A DNA stretch of 64,000 bases from an uncultured Sphingomonadaceae bacterium (GCA_947493215.1 CANLQE010000001.1:2528380-2592379), one strand, 5' to 3'. Positions 48,643-57,963 are shown, numbered from the stretch's first letter. Numbers and translations: made by a program. The notes: generated by a model not told the origin, from the sequence alone.

Positions 48643-49023
48643 ATGATTAAAGAAGCGGGCCTTTTTATCATTTCAGCAGGGGCTTTGGTCTATTTTATTT
48701 CGACGAAGGAAGAAGAACCTAAACCAAAGCCGGTTGTCGTCGAAGCTGTAAAAACGGTGAATGCCAGTGCGAATCAAGAACCCGAATATTGGGGCGACGA
48801 TGAAGATGATGAGCAGGACGGGTTTGTTTTCGGCGAACCTGTCAAATATGATGAAGATAATGAACAACTAGTTGTCGAACCATCAGGGTCGGGACAATCT
48901 GTTCAATCAGCAATTGGAAACGTCTACCAAGAGCGGCAGGTGCTTGAAAATTCACCCGCCCCGGGAGAGCCTGGCAGCCGTGAGAACCCGGTTGTTATGC
49001 CCGCTACCGATAGCGGATTTTAG
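48643..49023 (+). CDS. Small membrane-anchored acidic protein, unknown
   Basis: A 126-residue protein with one N-terminal segment (AGLFIISAGALVYFI) and then a low-complexity, acidic tail (EEEPKPKPVVVEAVK, WGDDEDDEQDGFVFGEP, EDNEQLVVEP) ending SRENPVVMPATDSGF. The ATG at 48643 is chosen over a TTG at 48631. No domain is recognised; the composition suggests an unstructured periplasmic tail. Convergent with the small secreted gene at 49061. Confidence 0.65.
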   Translation: MIKEAGLFIISAGALVYFISTKEEEPKPKPVVVEAVKTVNASANQEPEYWGDDEDDEQDGFVFGEPVKYDEDNEQLVVEPSGSGQSVQSAIGNVYQERQVLENSPAPGEPGSRENPVVMPATDSGF

Positions 49024-49060
49024 CTACTATACGTTTCGCCATAGCGACAAAGCGTTTCCG

Positions 49061-49438
49061 CTATTCACAGCGCTTCATGATGTAATCATCGGGCTCGATC
49101 TCAAGAGTAAATTGATCCCGCCCGGATATCGTAACGGGCCCATCGATCTGGAAACGCCCCCCAGCTTCTCCTGTCTCTTCATCAATCGCCAAGTCAGTCA
49201 GATTAAGCGTAAGCCGCCTCTCATCCCAGGTCCAGATTCCGGTTAGATCTTCTGAAACAAAATTCCCGCCAGCAAGTAACGTCCAGTTGGTTGATTTGTC
49301 GCAGGTTTCTTCATCGAACGCCCAGCGCCCTTCGAAATAGGATGCATCTACCGTGTCGCCAGCACCAGAAGGCTCAACACCGCCGGCCAACATAACAGCT
49401 GCAAAAACCCCCAAGCTGATCGACTTTGCCAGCGGCAC
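49061..49438 (-). CDS. Small secreted protein, unknown
   Basis: A 125-residue exported protein. A signal peptide covers about residues 1-26 (ISLGVFAAVMLAGG). The mature part has YFEGRWAFDEETCDKSTNW, FVSEDLTGIWTWDERRLTL and FTLEIEPDDYIMKRCE, with two Cys that could form a disulfide. The motif GRWAxxxxxC is seen in small secreted alphaproteobacterial proteins of unknown function. It starts with GTG five bases after the M20 gene stop, so the two are linked. Confidence 0.7.
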   Translation of the reverse strand: MPLAKSISLGVFAAVMLAGGVEPSGAGDTVDASYFEGRWAFDEETCDKSTNWTLLAGGNFVSEDLTGIWTWDERRLTLNLTDLAIDEETGEAGGRFQIDGPVTISGRDQFTLEIEPDDYIMKRCE

Positions 49439-49443
49439 AGGGT

Positions 49444-50772
49444 TTAACTACCCTTTTCCATAATGCTAAGCGCAGCAGCCGTGAGCGCTTCGGCACCCGT
49501 TGCGATAACCTTTTCAGCATCGGGCGCCCATAGCGGACTATGGAGCGACGGCAATTTTGTGCCTGCTTTCTTTGCGGCCTGATATTCATCCAACGGCACA
49601 CCGCCGACCCAGAAGATCATGCTGTTGATGGATTCATCGGCCCGGCGAAAGCGGCTAAAATCCTCGCCACCCATGACTGGCTTGGATTGTACGACCCGTT
49701 CTTTGCCAAAGCGCGTTTCAAATAGCTTTGCCATTTCCATACTGAATTCGGGACTGTTGTAAGTGGACGGGGTAAACTCATCATCGCGAACGCGAATGAC
49801 CGGCATTTTGTCCTCAGGAAGACCAGCGGTCACCGCCTCTCCTTTTGCAATACGCTTGATCCCATCAAGCAGCTTGGCCCGTGTTTCATCTGAATAGCTG
49901 CGCACGGTCAGCAACAGGTTCGCCTTGTCCGGAATGATATTATGTTTGAAGCCCGCCTGAAAGCTGCCGACTGTTACAACAGCTGGATCTTGCGGATCAA
50001 TTTCACGGCTGACCAATGTTTGCAGCGCCCCAACGATACGCGACGCGAGCACAATAGGATCTTTGGTTGTGTGCGGATAGGCACCATGGCCGCCCACACC
50101 TTTGACTTCAATGTCGACACTATCGACATTCGCCAGCGCATAGCCCGGCGCATAACCGATAAAGCCAGCAGGCGCGCCCGCTGCATCATGAAAGGCCAAC
50201 ACATATTCGGGCTTCGGGAAACGGGTATAGAGCCCGTCGTCCAGCATCGCCTTAGCGCCCTCACCGGTTTCTTCCGCCGGTTGCAATATCATCACCAACG
50301 TGCCTGACCATTCAGCCTTGCGCGCAGCAAGTTGCCGCGCCGTGCCGACCCAGCCAGTCATATGGGTGTCGTGACCACAGGCATGCATCACGCCCGTGGC
50401 AACGCCTTGGCGGGTTTTTGCCATCACTTTGGATGCAAACGGCAATCCGGTTTTTTCTATAAGCGGAAGGCCGTCCATATCCGCGCGGATCATTACCGTC
50501 GGGCCTTCGCCGTTTTTCATCACCGCTACAACGCCTGTGCCGCCCACTTTTTCCGTGACATCAAAACCAAGGCGCCGCGCTTCAACAGCCAGCTTAGCCG
50601 CGGTTTGAACTTCTTCACCACTGAGTTCAGGATTGGCATGCAGGTCACGATATATTTCCATCAAGGATGGCAAATCAGCTTGAATCGCATCCTTCAATGG
50701 ATCGGCTTGCGCCGGTGTACAGAACAAAACAGACGTGGCAGCCGCCAAAGCGACTTTTGAAAATCTACGCAT
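49444..50772 (-). CDS. Secreted M20 family amidohydrolase/carboxypeptidase
   Basis: A 442-residue exported zinc hydrolase of the hippurate/IAA-amino-acid hydrolase group. Signal peptide at 1-23 (ends TPAQA). Zinc and catalytic features: MHACGHDTHMTG, LQPAEETGEGAKAMLDDG with the catalytic Glu, and the final His in KLPSLHSPLWAPD. GVGGHGAYPHTTKDPI supplies the dimer-domain His. The ATG at 50772 has GGGG six bases upstream. It cleaves N-acyl amino acids or small amide conjugates. The next gene, a small secreted unknown, follows five bases later. Confidence 0.92.
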   Translation of the reverse strand: MRRFSKVALAAATSVLFCTPAQADPLKDAIQADLPSLMEIYRDLHANPELSGEEVQTAAKLAVEARRLGFDVTEKVGGTGVVAVMKNGEGPTVMIRADMDGLPLIEKTGLPFASKVMAKTRQGVATGVMHACGHDTHMTGWVGTARQLAARKAEWSGTLVMILQPAEETGEGAKAMLDDGLYTRFPKPEYVLAFHDAAGAPAGFIGYAPGYALANVDSVDIEVKGVGGHGAYPHTTKDPIVLASRIVGALQTLVSREIDPQDPAVVTVGSFQAGFKHNIIPDKANLLLTVRSYSDETRAKLLDGIKRIAKGEAVTAGLPEDKMPVIRVRDDEFTPSTYNSPEFSMEMAKLFETRFGKERVVQSKPVMGGEDFSRFRRADESINSMIFWVGGVPLDEYQAAKKAGTKLPSLHSPLWAPDAEKVIATGAEALTAAALSIMEKGS

Positions 50773-50841
50773 CACTATCCCCGAGCTATTATGTGATTGC
50801 GTTGAGCCTAACCTTTAACCAACTGCTTGTCAGGTATAAAT

Positions 50842-51468
50842 TTATTCAGTGACCGGCACGAGTTCCATCACATCGATTTTTGACTCATAGTAAGGATATG
50901 GAAAGACCATGCGCCAGCGTTTTGGTCCGATCCGCTGGACCACCGCCGCCTGATCGCGTTCGGCCGTTTTCCCATAAGAGATCAGCTTGTCCTCATATCC
51001 ATATATAAGCGAGCCGAGATAGATAGAATGGCGTGTGCCCGCTTCATAGACCCACCCGATCGTGCGCTGAGACCCCGTCAATTTGGTGAAATGGCGGCGA
51101 TCGCCATCCACCGTTACGCGGCATCGAAAGGCTGGATAAGCAATATAGGGCAAGCCGCCGGTCGCATCGCCGTCAAGTTTTGTGACGGAGCAAGCATAGA
51201 GGCCAGCCGGAATATTACTGTCAGGCAGAGCCGCAGCCTCTTCGAACAGCGGGTTTCTTGCAGCGAGCTTGTCGCCCTCGCCGCCCTGAACCGCGCCATC
51301 GCGGCCAACCTTTAAAGCGTTCTGCCAATCGTCCAGTCGCTTTTGATCTGCAGCCGTCGCCAGATCACGCCATTGCGATTCCGGATGCGAGGCATCTGAC
51401 GCGGCAAATGTCGGCGTTGGTGCGGCGAGCGCAAATACCAAGACAGCTCCAATTCCAATTTTAATCAC
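50842..51468 (-). CDS. DUF4893 secreted protein
   Basis: A 208-residue exported protein of the DUF4893 family. Signal peptide at 1-22 (ends PTFA). Blocks include WRDLATAADQKRLDDWQNAL, IPAGLYACSVTKLDG, FRCRVTVDGDRRHFTKLTGSQR (in pieces) and MVFPYPYYESKIDVMELVP. The two Cys (YACSV, FRCRV) may bond. Its ATG overlaps the dehydrogenase stop by four bases, so the two are translated together. Function unknown. Confidence 0.85.
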   Translation of the reverse strand: MIKIGIGAVLVFALAAPTPTFAASDASHPESQWRDLATAADQKRLDDWQNALKVGRDGAVQGGEGDKLAARNPLFEEAAALPDSNIPAGLYACSVTKLDGDATGGLPYIAYPAFRCRVTVDGDRRHFTKLTGSQRTIGWVYEAGTRHSIYLGSLIYGYEDKLISYGKTAERDQAAVVQRIGPKRWRMVFPYPYYESKIDVMELVPVTE

Positions 51469-52250
51469 TGCGCCGTCCAGCCACCATCAATCGAAATATT
51501 CGCGCCGGTCATCGCGCTCGCTTCATCCTTGCATAGAAAAACCGCCAAAGCCGCAATCTGGTCAATCTGGACAAATTCCTTGCTGGGCTGTCCCGCCAGT
51601 AAAACATCATTGATCACCTCTTCGCGTGAAAGACCCCTCACCTCCATGGTATCTGGAATTTGCCCTTCGATCAGCGGTGTCCAAGTATAGCCGGGTGAGA
51701 TTGTATTCACCGTGATCCCTTGTTGTGCGACTTCCAGCGCCACTGTTTTGCCAAACCCCGCAATCGCATGTTTGGCGGCATTATAGGCCGATTTATAGGG
51801 GCTAGCGACCTTGCTGTGCATCGAACCGGTGTTGATGATCCGGCCCCATCCACGCTCTTTCATGCCCGGCAGAACCGCTTTGACTGTGTGAAAAGCGCTG
51901 TTGCAGATGATTTCCATGATCGCATACCATTTGTCTTCGGGAAATTCGTCCACCGGCGCGACATGCTGGATACCGGCATTGTTGATGAGAATATCAACTG
52001 CGCCCAGTTGCTCGGCACAATTTGCGGCCATCTGCCGGATTTCTTCGGGCTTGGTCATATCGGCATTGCTGTAAGCGGCCTTGGTTCCACTGAGCCTTTC
52101 CAGCTCTTGCCGCAAGGTTTCGATTTCGCCTTCTTCACCGAAACCGTTGATCATCACAGCAGCGCCTTCGGCCGCCAACGCTTTGGCATAGCCGCCCCCG
52201 ATGCCGGACGTTGATCCTGTAATTAATGCGGTCTTACCCTTCAGAAACAT
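51465..52250 (-). CDS. bdhA: D-beta-hydroxybutyrate dehydrogenase (SDR)
   Basis: A 261-residue short-chain dehydrogenase oxidising 3-hydroxybutyrate to acetoacetate. NAD site TGSTSGIGGGYA, NNAG in ILINNAGIQHVAPVDEF, and the Ser-Tyr-Lys triad in INTGSMHSKVASPYKSAYNAAKHA (in two blocks). VDEFPEDKW and IEGQIPDTMEVRGLSREEVI are typical of BdhA. It would serve polyhydroxybutyrate breakdown or ketone use. It leads a two-gene operon with the DUF4893 gene. Confidence 0.9.
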   Translation of the reverse strand: MFLKGKTALITGSTSGIGGGYAKALAAEGAAVMINGFGEEGEIETLRQELERLSGTKAAYSNADMTKPEEIRQMAANCAEQLGAVDILINNAGIQHVAPVDEFPEDKWYAIMEIICNSAFHTVKAVLPGMKERGWGRIINTGSMHSKVASPYKSAYNAAKHAIAGFGKTVALEVAQQGITVNTISPGYTWTPLIEGQIPDTMEVRGLSREEVINDVLLAGQPSKEFVQIDQIAALAVFLCKDEASAMTGANISIDGGWTAQ

Positions 52251-52378
52251 TCATATTCTCCTTTCCGCGACCTTAAAACAGTCGCGAGTGACTGCAATGG
52301 CTTTTTGTAAAAGAAATGCGCGATGCTTGCGCTTTTAGCCGATTCAGGCAAATTGGGTTTCAACAGGAGAAGAAGCCC

Positions 52379-53284
52379 ATGCGTTTAGATGATCTGGATC
52401 CCAGCAAAAATGCCCGCGACCACGGAAGTGGCGGCGGTCGCAGAGGATTTGGTGGCGGCGGTGGCGGTGGCGGTCTTGGACTGCTCCTGAGTTTTCTACC
52501 GATGCTGCTTGGCCGCAAAATGGGCTGCGGGACCATTCTCCTAATTGGCGGCGCAGCACTGGCCTTTATGTATTTTGGCGGTGGCGCGAGCATGTTGACG
52601 GGCGGAAGCCAAGCAGGCGGTTCTGGCGATGCGGTTGCTTATGACACGCAGGAAGAAGTTTTTGCTGGCCGGGTACTCGCTTCAACCGAGCAGACATGGT
52701 CGAAATTGTTTCAGGCGAACGGATCCCAGTACCAACCTACGACGATCAATTTCTATCAAGGCGGTGTCAGTTCCAATGGCTGTGGTTCGGCCAGTTCTGC
52801 CGCTGGCCCTTTCTATTGTCCTGCCGATCAGGGCATTTACCTCGACACCTCTTTTTTCAATGAGCTTGAAACAAAAATGGGAGCAAAAGGTGATTTCGCG
52901 AAAGCCTATGTCATTGCCCATGAAGTCGGTCACCATATCCAGACATTAAGCGGTGTTTCTAAACAGGTCCGCCAGCAGCAAGGTCGAGCCAGCAAGGCAG
53001 AAGGCAATGCCCTTCAGGTCCGCATGGAATTGCAGGCGGATTGCTATGCCGGTGTCTGGGCGGCTCAAAATGCCAGTCGTATGGAGCCCGGCGATGTCGA
53101 AGAAGGCCTGACCGCCGCACACGCTATTGGCGATGATACTTTAATGCGCGGGGCTGGACAGCGTCCGGTAGAAAGCATGTTTACCCATGGTAGTTCCGAG
53201 CAGCGCATGGCGTGGCTCAAAAAAGGTATGCAAACCGGCGATCCGGCCGCATGCGATACATTCGCACGCGGCGCGGTTCGCTAG
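52379..53284 (+). CDS. Neutral zinc metallopeptidase, YpfJ family
   Basis: A 301-residue membrane-bound protein of the YpfJ/KPN_02809 family. The start MRLDDLDPSKNARDHGSGG is followed by a Gly-rich run and one membrane segment (GCGTILLIGGAALAFMYFGG). The metallopeptidase motif is HEVGHHIQ, with the third ligand Glu in MELQADCYAGVWA. GCGSASSAAGPFYCPADQGIYLD (in blocks) is a family hallmark. AGGAGAAGAAGCCC precedes the ATG. Substrate unknown. Confidence 0.93.
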   Translation: MRLDDLDPSKNARDHGSGGGRRGFGGGGGGGGLGLLLSFLPMLLGRKMGCGTILLIGGAALAFMYFGGGASMLTGGSQAGGSGDAVAYDTQEEVFAGRVLASTEQTWSKLFQANGSQYQPTTINFYQGGVSSNGCGSASSAAGPFYCPADQGIYLDTSFFNELETKMGAKGDFAKAYVIAHEVGHHIQTLSGVSKQVRQQQGRASKAEGNALQVRMELQADCYAGVWAAQNASRMEPGDVEEGLTAAHAIGDDTLMRGAGQRPVESMFTHGSSEQRMAWLKKGMQTGDPAACDTFARGAVR

Positions 53285-53293
53285 TTTATTGGC

Positions 53294-54715
53294 TTAGGTT
53301 GCAGGATCTTTCTGCAAGCTACGCGACCAGTCTAGCCGACGGGTGACAAACATCACACCGGCCAGAGCGGCAAAGATCAACAATGATCCGATGAGCAGAG
53401 AGTAAGCCTCCAAGCTCAGCAGGATATAGATCACGCCGTAAAGCGCGGCCAATAATCCACCGATTATCGATGCCCGTCGCCAACTGGACAATACCGATGC
53501 GGCATAGGCGGTGATCAACCCGATCGTTGCCACCGACGCAACAATATAGGCCAGCGCAAAACCGATAATCTCGGCAAAGGCGAGCAGCAGGATGAAGAAC
53601 AGTACCAATGCTACGCCAACCAATATATATTGGACAGACGAGATACGAACGCCGCCAATCAGGTCGAACAACAAAAATGCTACAAAGGTAAATCCGATGA
53701 ACAGGAAACCATATTTGGTCGCCCGGCTTACCTGGTCATAGAGATCGACCGGCTGGATCAGATTAACCGTTACGCTGGACGCGTTGTCCGCGCCGCCGCT
53801 ATAGGAGTCGAAAGACCGGTTACTATTCTGCGGATAAACCTGCTGTCCAGCCTGCGTAGAGGTCAACGAGCTGCCAAGCGCCAGATTGGAGATACCATAT
53901 TTCGCGGTAAAGCCCTTTTCCGTCACTTCATTGTCGGGCAAAAAGCCGCCGGTGAAGCTCGGATGTGGCCATTTCGATGTGACGGACCAGTTGGTCTGAC
54001 CAGCGTCTGGCACCATTGTCAGACTTTCCGTTCCACGGAATTTCACGTCGAATTTTACCGCCATCTCGCCATCTGCCAGAGCAGTAGCATCCAACCATGA
54101 AAAGAAGCCTGTATTGCCGGTTTCGCCAAGGCCTTTGCCTGGTTGCAAGACCAGAGACTGACCATCGACGGTCAGCTTATTGTCCGCCGACAAGCCTCTC
54201 GCATCAGAAAGGCCGAAGCGAATTTCAGCGCGGGCAAAATCAATATCCGCTGGATCAATCCCGGAACGATTAAAATCCTCCGGCAATTTGAACGAAGCGG
54301 AACCTGTGACGTTGGTATTGTAAATCACGACTTCATAAATAGACCGGCTTTTAACTTCGGTCTTTATATCACTATCGAAGGTCATAACTTCTGGCGAAAT
54401 ATAAAGCTCCCTCGTCACAATATTGGTGCGGGTAACGGTTTTGCCATCCTGCTCAACCGATTCCTGCACTTTTGCCTTGTACGGCAGCACGATCTTGGGT
54501 CCGGCGAACACCTGCTGGCCGCCCCAACCGGTTACAATGGACTGCTCGGCTTGCTCGCTCTGGTTCTGGCGGTCATAAATCAACAGCCAGCTTGCGAATA
54601 ACGGGATAGCAAGCAGGAAGCCGGTGAGCAGCACCAATAGGAATTTGGCACCGGGCGATCGTTCCGCTTTGGCCGGTTGTTCCGGCGGTTGGATAGTTTC
54701 GGCGGTTTCAGTCAT
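53294..54715 (-). CDS. creD: Inner membrane protein CreD
   Basis: A 473-residue CreD protein. One N-terminal segment (FLLVLLTGFLLAIPLFASWL, 20), a long periplasmic domain (LPYKAKVQESVEQDG, RELYISPEVM, SWLDATALADGEM) and six C-terminal segments (FVAFLLFDLIGGVRISSVQY, VGVALVLFFILLLAFAEIIG). In gamma-proteobacteria it belongs to the CreBC regulon and affects envelope integrity and beta-lactam response. No creB or creC is nearby. The start at 54715 has GGGAG 8 bases upstream. Confidence 0.93.
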   Translation of the reverse strand: MTETAETIQPPEQPAKAERSPGAKFLLVLLTGFLLAIPLFASWLLIYDRQNQSEQAEQSIVTGWGGQQVFAGPKIVLPYKAKVQESVEQDGKTVTRTNIVTRELYISPEVMTFDSDIKTEVKSRSIYEVVIYNTNVTGSASFKLPEDFNRSGIDPADIDFARAEIRFGLSDARGLSADNKLTVDGQSLVLQPGKGLGETGNTGFFSWLDATALADGEMAVKFDVKFRGTESLTMVPDAGQTNWSVTSKWPHPSFTGGFLPDNEVTEKGFTAKYGISNLALGSSLTSTQAGQQVYPQNSNRSFDSYSGGADNASSVTVNLIQPVDLYDQVSRATKYGFLFIGFTFVAFLLFDLIGGVRISSVQYILVGVALVLFFILLLAFAEIIGFALAYIVASVATIGLITAYAASVLSSWRRASIIGGLLAALYGVIYILLSLEAYSLLIGSLLIFAALAGVMFVTRRLDWSRSLQKDPAT

Positions 54716-54831
54716 TTTGAAATCTCCCTCTAAATCCCTGTATTTGTATGACTGCTGCTCTTGCAAGCCGCGGCCATTGCTCTAATCATAAACCTCATGC
54801 TCTTCCACCTGAGCGACGAATCGAGGCTTAC

Positions 54832-55995
54832 GTGCGACGAATTAACACATTGACCGATTGCTACAATGTGAACGACTTTCGTTTACTGGCCAAAAAACGG
54901 CTGCCCTTTCCGATTTTTGATTATATTGATGGCGCTGCGGACGATGAAGTCACCCGCCGCCGCAACACATCCGCCTATGAAGCGTGCGATCTAATACCCA
55001 ATGTCCTTGCCGGGGTCGAGACTATCGACATGAGCACGACTGTCATGGGCCAAAAACTCGACATGCCCTTGTTCCTCTCCCCCACCGCCCTGCAACGCTT
55101 GTTCCACTGGCAAGGCGAACGCGGCGTCGCGCGGGCCGCGGAAAAATTCGGGACGTTTTTCGGTATCTCGTCGCTTGCAACCGTCAGTATCGAGGAAATT
55201 GGCGAGAGCATAAGCACGCCAAAAATGTTCCAGCTCTACGTTCACAAGGACAAGGGCCTCAACACATCAATGGTCGAACGCTGCAAGGCCGCAAAATTTG
55301 ATGCGATCACTTTGACCGTCGACACGATTGTCGGCGGCAATCGTGAGCGCTGCCTGCGTTCAGGCTTTACCAGCCCGCCAAAGATCACACCTGCCAGCTT
55401 CCTGAGTTACGCGACCAAACCGGCCTGGGCGTTAAACTATATGCTGCGCGAGAATTTTGAGCTGTCCAACCTTAAAGATCACGTTGCTGAAGGAACCAAT
55501 GTCGCCCTGTCGGTCGCAGAATATTTCTCGACCATGCTCGACCAATCACTCGATTGGGGCATGGCAGAGAATATCCGCAAGGACTGGGGTGGCGAATTTT
55601 GCCTCAAAGGCATCATGTCGGTTGAGGATGCGAAACGAGCGGTCGATATTGGCGCGACCGCTATCATGGTGTCCAATCACGGAGGCCGGCAACTGGACGG
55701 TTCCCGTGCACCTTTTGATCAACTCGCCGAAATTTGCGACGCGGTGGGTGACAAAATTGACGTCATTTGCGACGGCGGCATTACCCGGGGCAGCCACGTG
55801 CTCAAAGCGCTCAGCGTTGGGGCCAAGGCATGTTCCGGCGGGCGACTCTATCTCTATGCGTTGGCAGCGGCCGGTCAAAAGGGGGTTGAACGCAGCCTTG
55901 CCTTGCTGCAAGCTGAGATTGAACGCGACATGAAACTAATGGGTGTTACGTCCGTTGATCAATTGAACCGCAATAACTTGCGCTATAGATCTTGA
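54832..55995 (+). CDS. FMN-dependent alpha-hydroxy acid oxidase (L-lactate dehydrogenase type)
   Basis: A roughly 387-residue TIM-barrel flavoenzyme. Family features are FPIFDYIDGAADDEVTRRRN (20; active Tyr), LSPTALQRLFHWQGERGVARAA (in blocks), TLTVDTIVGGNRERCLRSG, the Lys-bearing strand CLKGIMSVEDA, and the catalytic SNHGGRQLDGSRAPFDQL. GTG at 54832 is chosen because GAGG lies five bases before it and the frame upstream (to an ATG at 54748) runs into the creD promoter without conserved residues. Substrate is probably L-lactate or a related acid. Confidence 0.88.
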   Translation: MRRINTLTDCYNVNDFRLLAKKRLPFPIFDYIDGAADDEVTRRRNTSAYEACDLIPNVLAGVETIDMSTTVMGQKLDMPLFLSPTALQRLFHWQGERGVARAAEKFGTFFGISSLATVSIEEIGESISTPKMFQLYVHKDKGLNTSMVERCKAAKFDAITLTVDTIVGGNRERCLRSGFTSPPKITPASFLSYATKPAWALNYMLRENFELSNLKDHVAEGTNVALSVAEYFSTMLDQSLDWGMAENIRKDWGGEFCLKGIMSVEDAKRAVDIGATAIMVSNHGGRQLDGSRAPFDQLAEICDAVGDKIDVICDGGITRGSHVLKALSVGAKACSGGRLYLYALAAAGQKGVERSLALLQAEIERDMKLMGVTSVDQLNRNNLRYRS

Positions 55996-56012
55996 AGACA
56001 AACAGGGAATAA

Positions 56013-56525
56013 ATGATGCGACACTTGATGACATTGGCAACGGCCTCAACAGCAGCGGCACTTTTTCTAGTTACCCCAGCACAGGCTCAAAAAGCCGATC
56101 CTGATCAGTCGATGGAAAAACATGCAGAGGATGCAGCGACCACCCCAGCCAAAGATGTTGGCTTGAAAAAAACCAAAATCCCCGCAAAACTTATCGCCAT
56201 TCAAGATGATCCCTATTCACTCAACGGCCTGCGCCGCTGCTCTGCGATCATCAAGGAAGTCAAGGAACTGAATGTAGTTCTGGCGGCCGATGTAAATGAG
56301 GACGTCGATAAATCCAAAGCTGAAAAACGCGAAGAAACTGCCGGCCGCGTCGGCGGTGGATTGTTGGGAGGATTGATCCCATTCCGAGGTATTGTACGCG
56401 AAGTATCCGGCGCAGCCGGGGACGAACGCAAATATAACAGGGCCGTTTATGCTGGTGTGGTCCGCCGCGGGTTCCTGAAAGGCGTTGGCCTAGAACGGGG
56501 TTGCAAGGCCCCTGCCCGTCCCTAA
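56013..56525 (+). CDS. Secreted protein, tandem paralogue 1
   Basis: A 170-residue exported protein. Signal peptide at 1-25 (ends PAQA). Conserved with the next gene: PAKDVGLKKTKIPAKLIAIQ, DDPYSLNGLRRCSAI, and a hydrophobic Gly-rich loop VGGGLLGGLIPFRGIVREVSG, then RRGFLKGVGLERGCKA. The loop could insert in a membrane. Two Cys are shared with the paralogue. Function unknown. It starts 17 bases after the lactate-oxidase-type gene, so it may be on the same transcript. Confidence 0.78.
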   Translation: MMRHLMTLATASTAAALFLVTPAQAQKADPDQSMEKHAEDAATTPAKDVGLKKTKIPAKLIAIQDDPYSLNGLRRCSAIIKEVKELNVVLAADVNEDVDKSKAEKREETAGRVGGGLLGGLIPFRGIVREVSGAAGDERKYNRAVYAGVVRRGFLKGVGLERGCKAPARP

Positions 56526-56571
56526 ACTAACAAAGCGGGGCAAAACCTAGGGGGCAGCTAGGAAAGGACTC

Positions 56572-57117
56572 ATGTCCGTCAACAAAGCCACGGTCAGCGC
56601 TTTTACTGCTGGCATCCTCTGTCTTGCGACGAGCGCACATGCCGCAATGCCGCAAAAAAATCTTCCGATACAGCAGCATGCTGCAAACGCAGTGATGCAG
56701 CCGGCAAAAGATGTCAATCTACGGAAAGACCCAATACCCGCCAAGCTCATTGCTGTTCAGGGCCATCCTTATGATCTGGAAAACATGCGCGGTTGCCGTG
56801 CACTGGCGATTGAGATTGCGCAGCTTGATGATGTGCTTGGCCCCGATATCAATCAGATACAGGAAGAAAGCCTAGCGGAAAGACGTGAAGAGGGTGTCAG
56901 CCGGGTTGCCGGTTCCTTGATCGGAGGGCTCATCCCGTTTCGAGGAGTTGTTCGCGAGTTAAGTGGATCCAATGCAGCAAAGCGCCGCTTTCTAACGGCA
57001 ATAGCGGCAGGCAACGCGCGGCGGAGTTTTTTGAAAGGCGTGGCTGTGACAAAAGGCTGCCTCGCCTCTCCTCGACCGTTTAAGATAGCGTTGGCCTATG
57101 ATTTAAAAGGCTTTTGA
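56572..57117 (+). CDS. Secreted protein, tandem paralogue 2
   Basis: A 181-residue exported protein, a homologue of the gene just before it. Signal peptide at about 1-25 (ends SAHAA). Shared blocks: PAKDVNLRKDPIPAKLIAVQ (20), HPYDLENMRGCRALA, VAGSLIGGLIPFRGVVRELSG and RRSFLKGVAVTKGCLA. The identity is clear but far from complete, so the duplication is old. A 46-base gap separates the two. Function unknown; convergent with a methyltransferase gene. Confidence 0.78.
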   Translation: MSVNKATVSAFTAGILCLATSAHAAMPQKNLPIQQHAANAVMQPAKDVNLRKDPIPAKLIAVQGHPYDLENMRGCRALAIEIAQLDDVLGPDINQIQEESLAERREEGVSRVAGSLIGGLIPFRGVVRELSGSNAAKRRFLTAIAAGNARRSFLKGVAVTKGCLASPRPFKIALAYDLKGF

Positions 57118-57147
57118 GGAAAATTGATGCCTTAAAGGCAACGATAT

Positions 57148-57963
57148 TTAGCTTGCTTGCACAATCCAGATACCGCCAGGCACTGCAACGCGTCCGTTGT
57201 CGTCATATGGCGATAGAGCCTCTTTCAAAGCAGCCAAAAGCTGGGGTTTTAGCGCCTCATCAACCTCTCCCAACGCTCGGGATGCAGGGCCGATTTGTGA
57301 TGAAAAATAGACGGCCCCGTCAACACCTCCGGATTGCGACATGCAAATATCGACGGAATGAGGCGTCATCGCAACATCGCCAAAACCCGCTTCGGCCAGT
57401 ATCTTTTTCAACCTATCATCATCCGCGAACGCAAAAGGCCCCGGTGCATGGGGGTCTGTCTCTGGGGCTTCTGGCAATAATGGTTTAATCGCCTGCATCG
57501 GAACCATCACCCAATGGTTCACTTTTGGGCTTTGCCAACAGGCGAAAACCATCCGGCCACCCGGTTTCAAGTTAGCCTTGATATTGGTGAAGGCGGCAAC
57601 AGGGTCTTCAAAAAACATCACGCCAAAGCGCGACATGATAAGGTCAAAACCTTCATCTGCACGATATTCTGATGCATCCGCCAGCACCAACTGCGCGCTG
57701 CCGTTGGACCGTGATCGGGCCAGCTCTAACATCGGTTCGGACACATCCACACCTGTCACATCGGCGCCTGCGTCGGTAGCGATCAAAGTGGTTTCACCAG
57801 TGCCGCAGCCGATATCCAAAACCCGTTCGCCGGGAGCGATGGCCGCGGCATCCATCAACAGAGACGTTACGGGCGCTAAAAAAGCATCCAATGCGGCTTG
57901 TTGTTCCGCCCATTTAAGGCCGGCATTATCGTTCCAATATTCTATCTGATCTTCATTGGACAT
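57148..57963 (-). CDS. Class I SAM-dependent methyltransferase
   Basis: A 271-residue methyltransferase. SAM motif I is ERVLDIGCGTGETTLIA, motif II acid GVDVSEPML, post-I LVLADASEY, and motif IV FDLIMSRFGVMFFEDP, the pattern of UbiE/COQ5-like methyltransferases. The N-terminus IEYWNDNAGLKWAEQQAAL is common in this subgroup. Substrate unknown. It follows the sdhA stop by 68 bases on the same strand, but a hairpin-like CCGT..ACGG region lies between them. Confidence 0.9.
   Translation of the reverse strand: MSNEDQIEYWNDNAGLKWAEQQAALDAFLAPVTSLLMDAAAIAPGERVLDIGCGTGETTLIATDAGADVTGVDVSEPMLELARSRSNGSAQLVLADASEYRADEGFDLIMSRFGVMFFEDPVAAFTNIKANLKPGGRMVFACWQSPKVNHWVMVPMQAIKPLLPEAPETDPHAPGPFAFADDDRLKKILAEAGFGDVAMTPHSVDICMSQSGGVDGAVYFSSQIGPASRALGEVDEALKPQLLAALKEALSPYDDNGRVAVPGGIWIVQAS

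Noticed and set aside
49444..52250. Treating the M20 hydrolase, DUF4893 and bdhA as one functional operon under ScfR control.
   Set aside because: The M20 start is about 70 bases after the DUF4893 stop and no ScfR motif was seen before bdhA, so the link is only by distance.
54799..54814. A tRNA D-arm-like sequence on the minus strand (GCTC-AGGTGGAA-GAGC).
   Set aside because: The flanks do not form an acceptor stem or anticodon stem, and no T-arm GTTCGA is found at the right distance. It is not a tRNA gene and too short to call a remnant.
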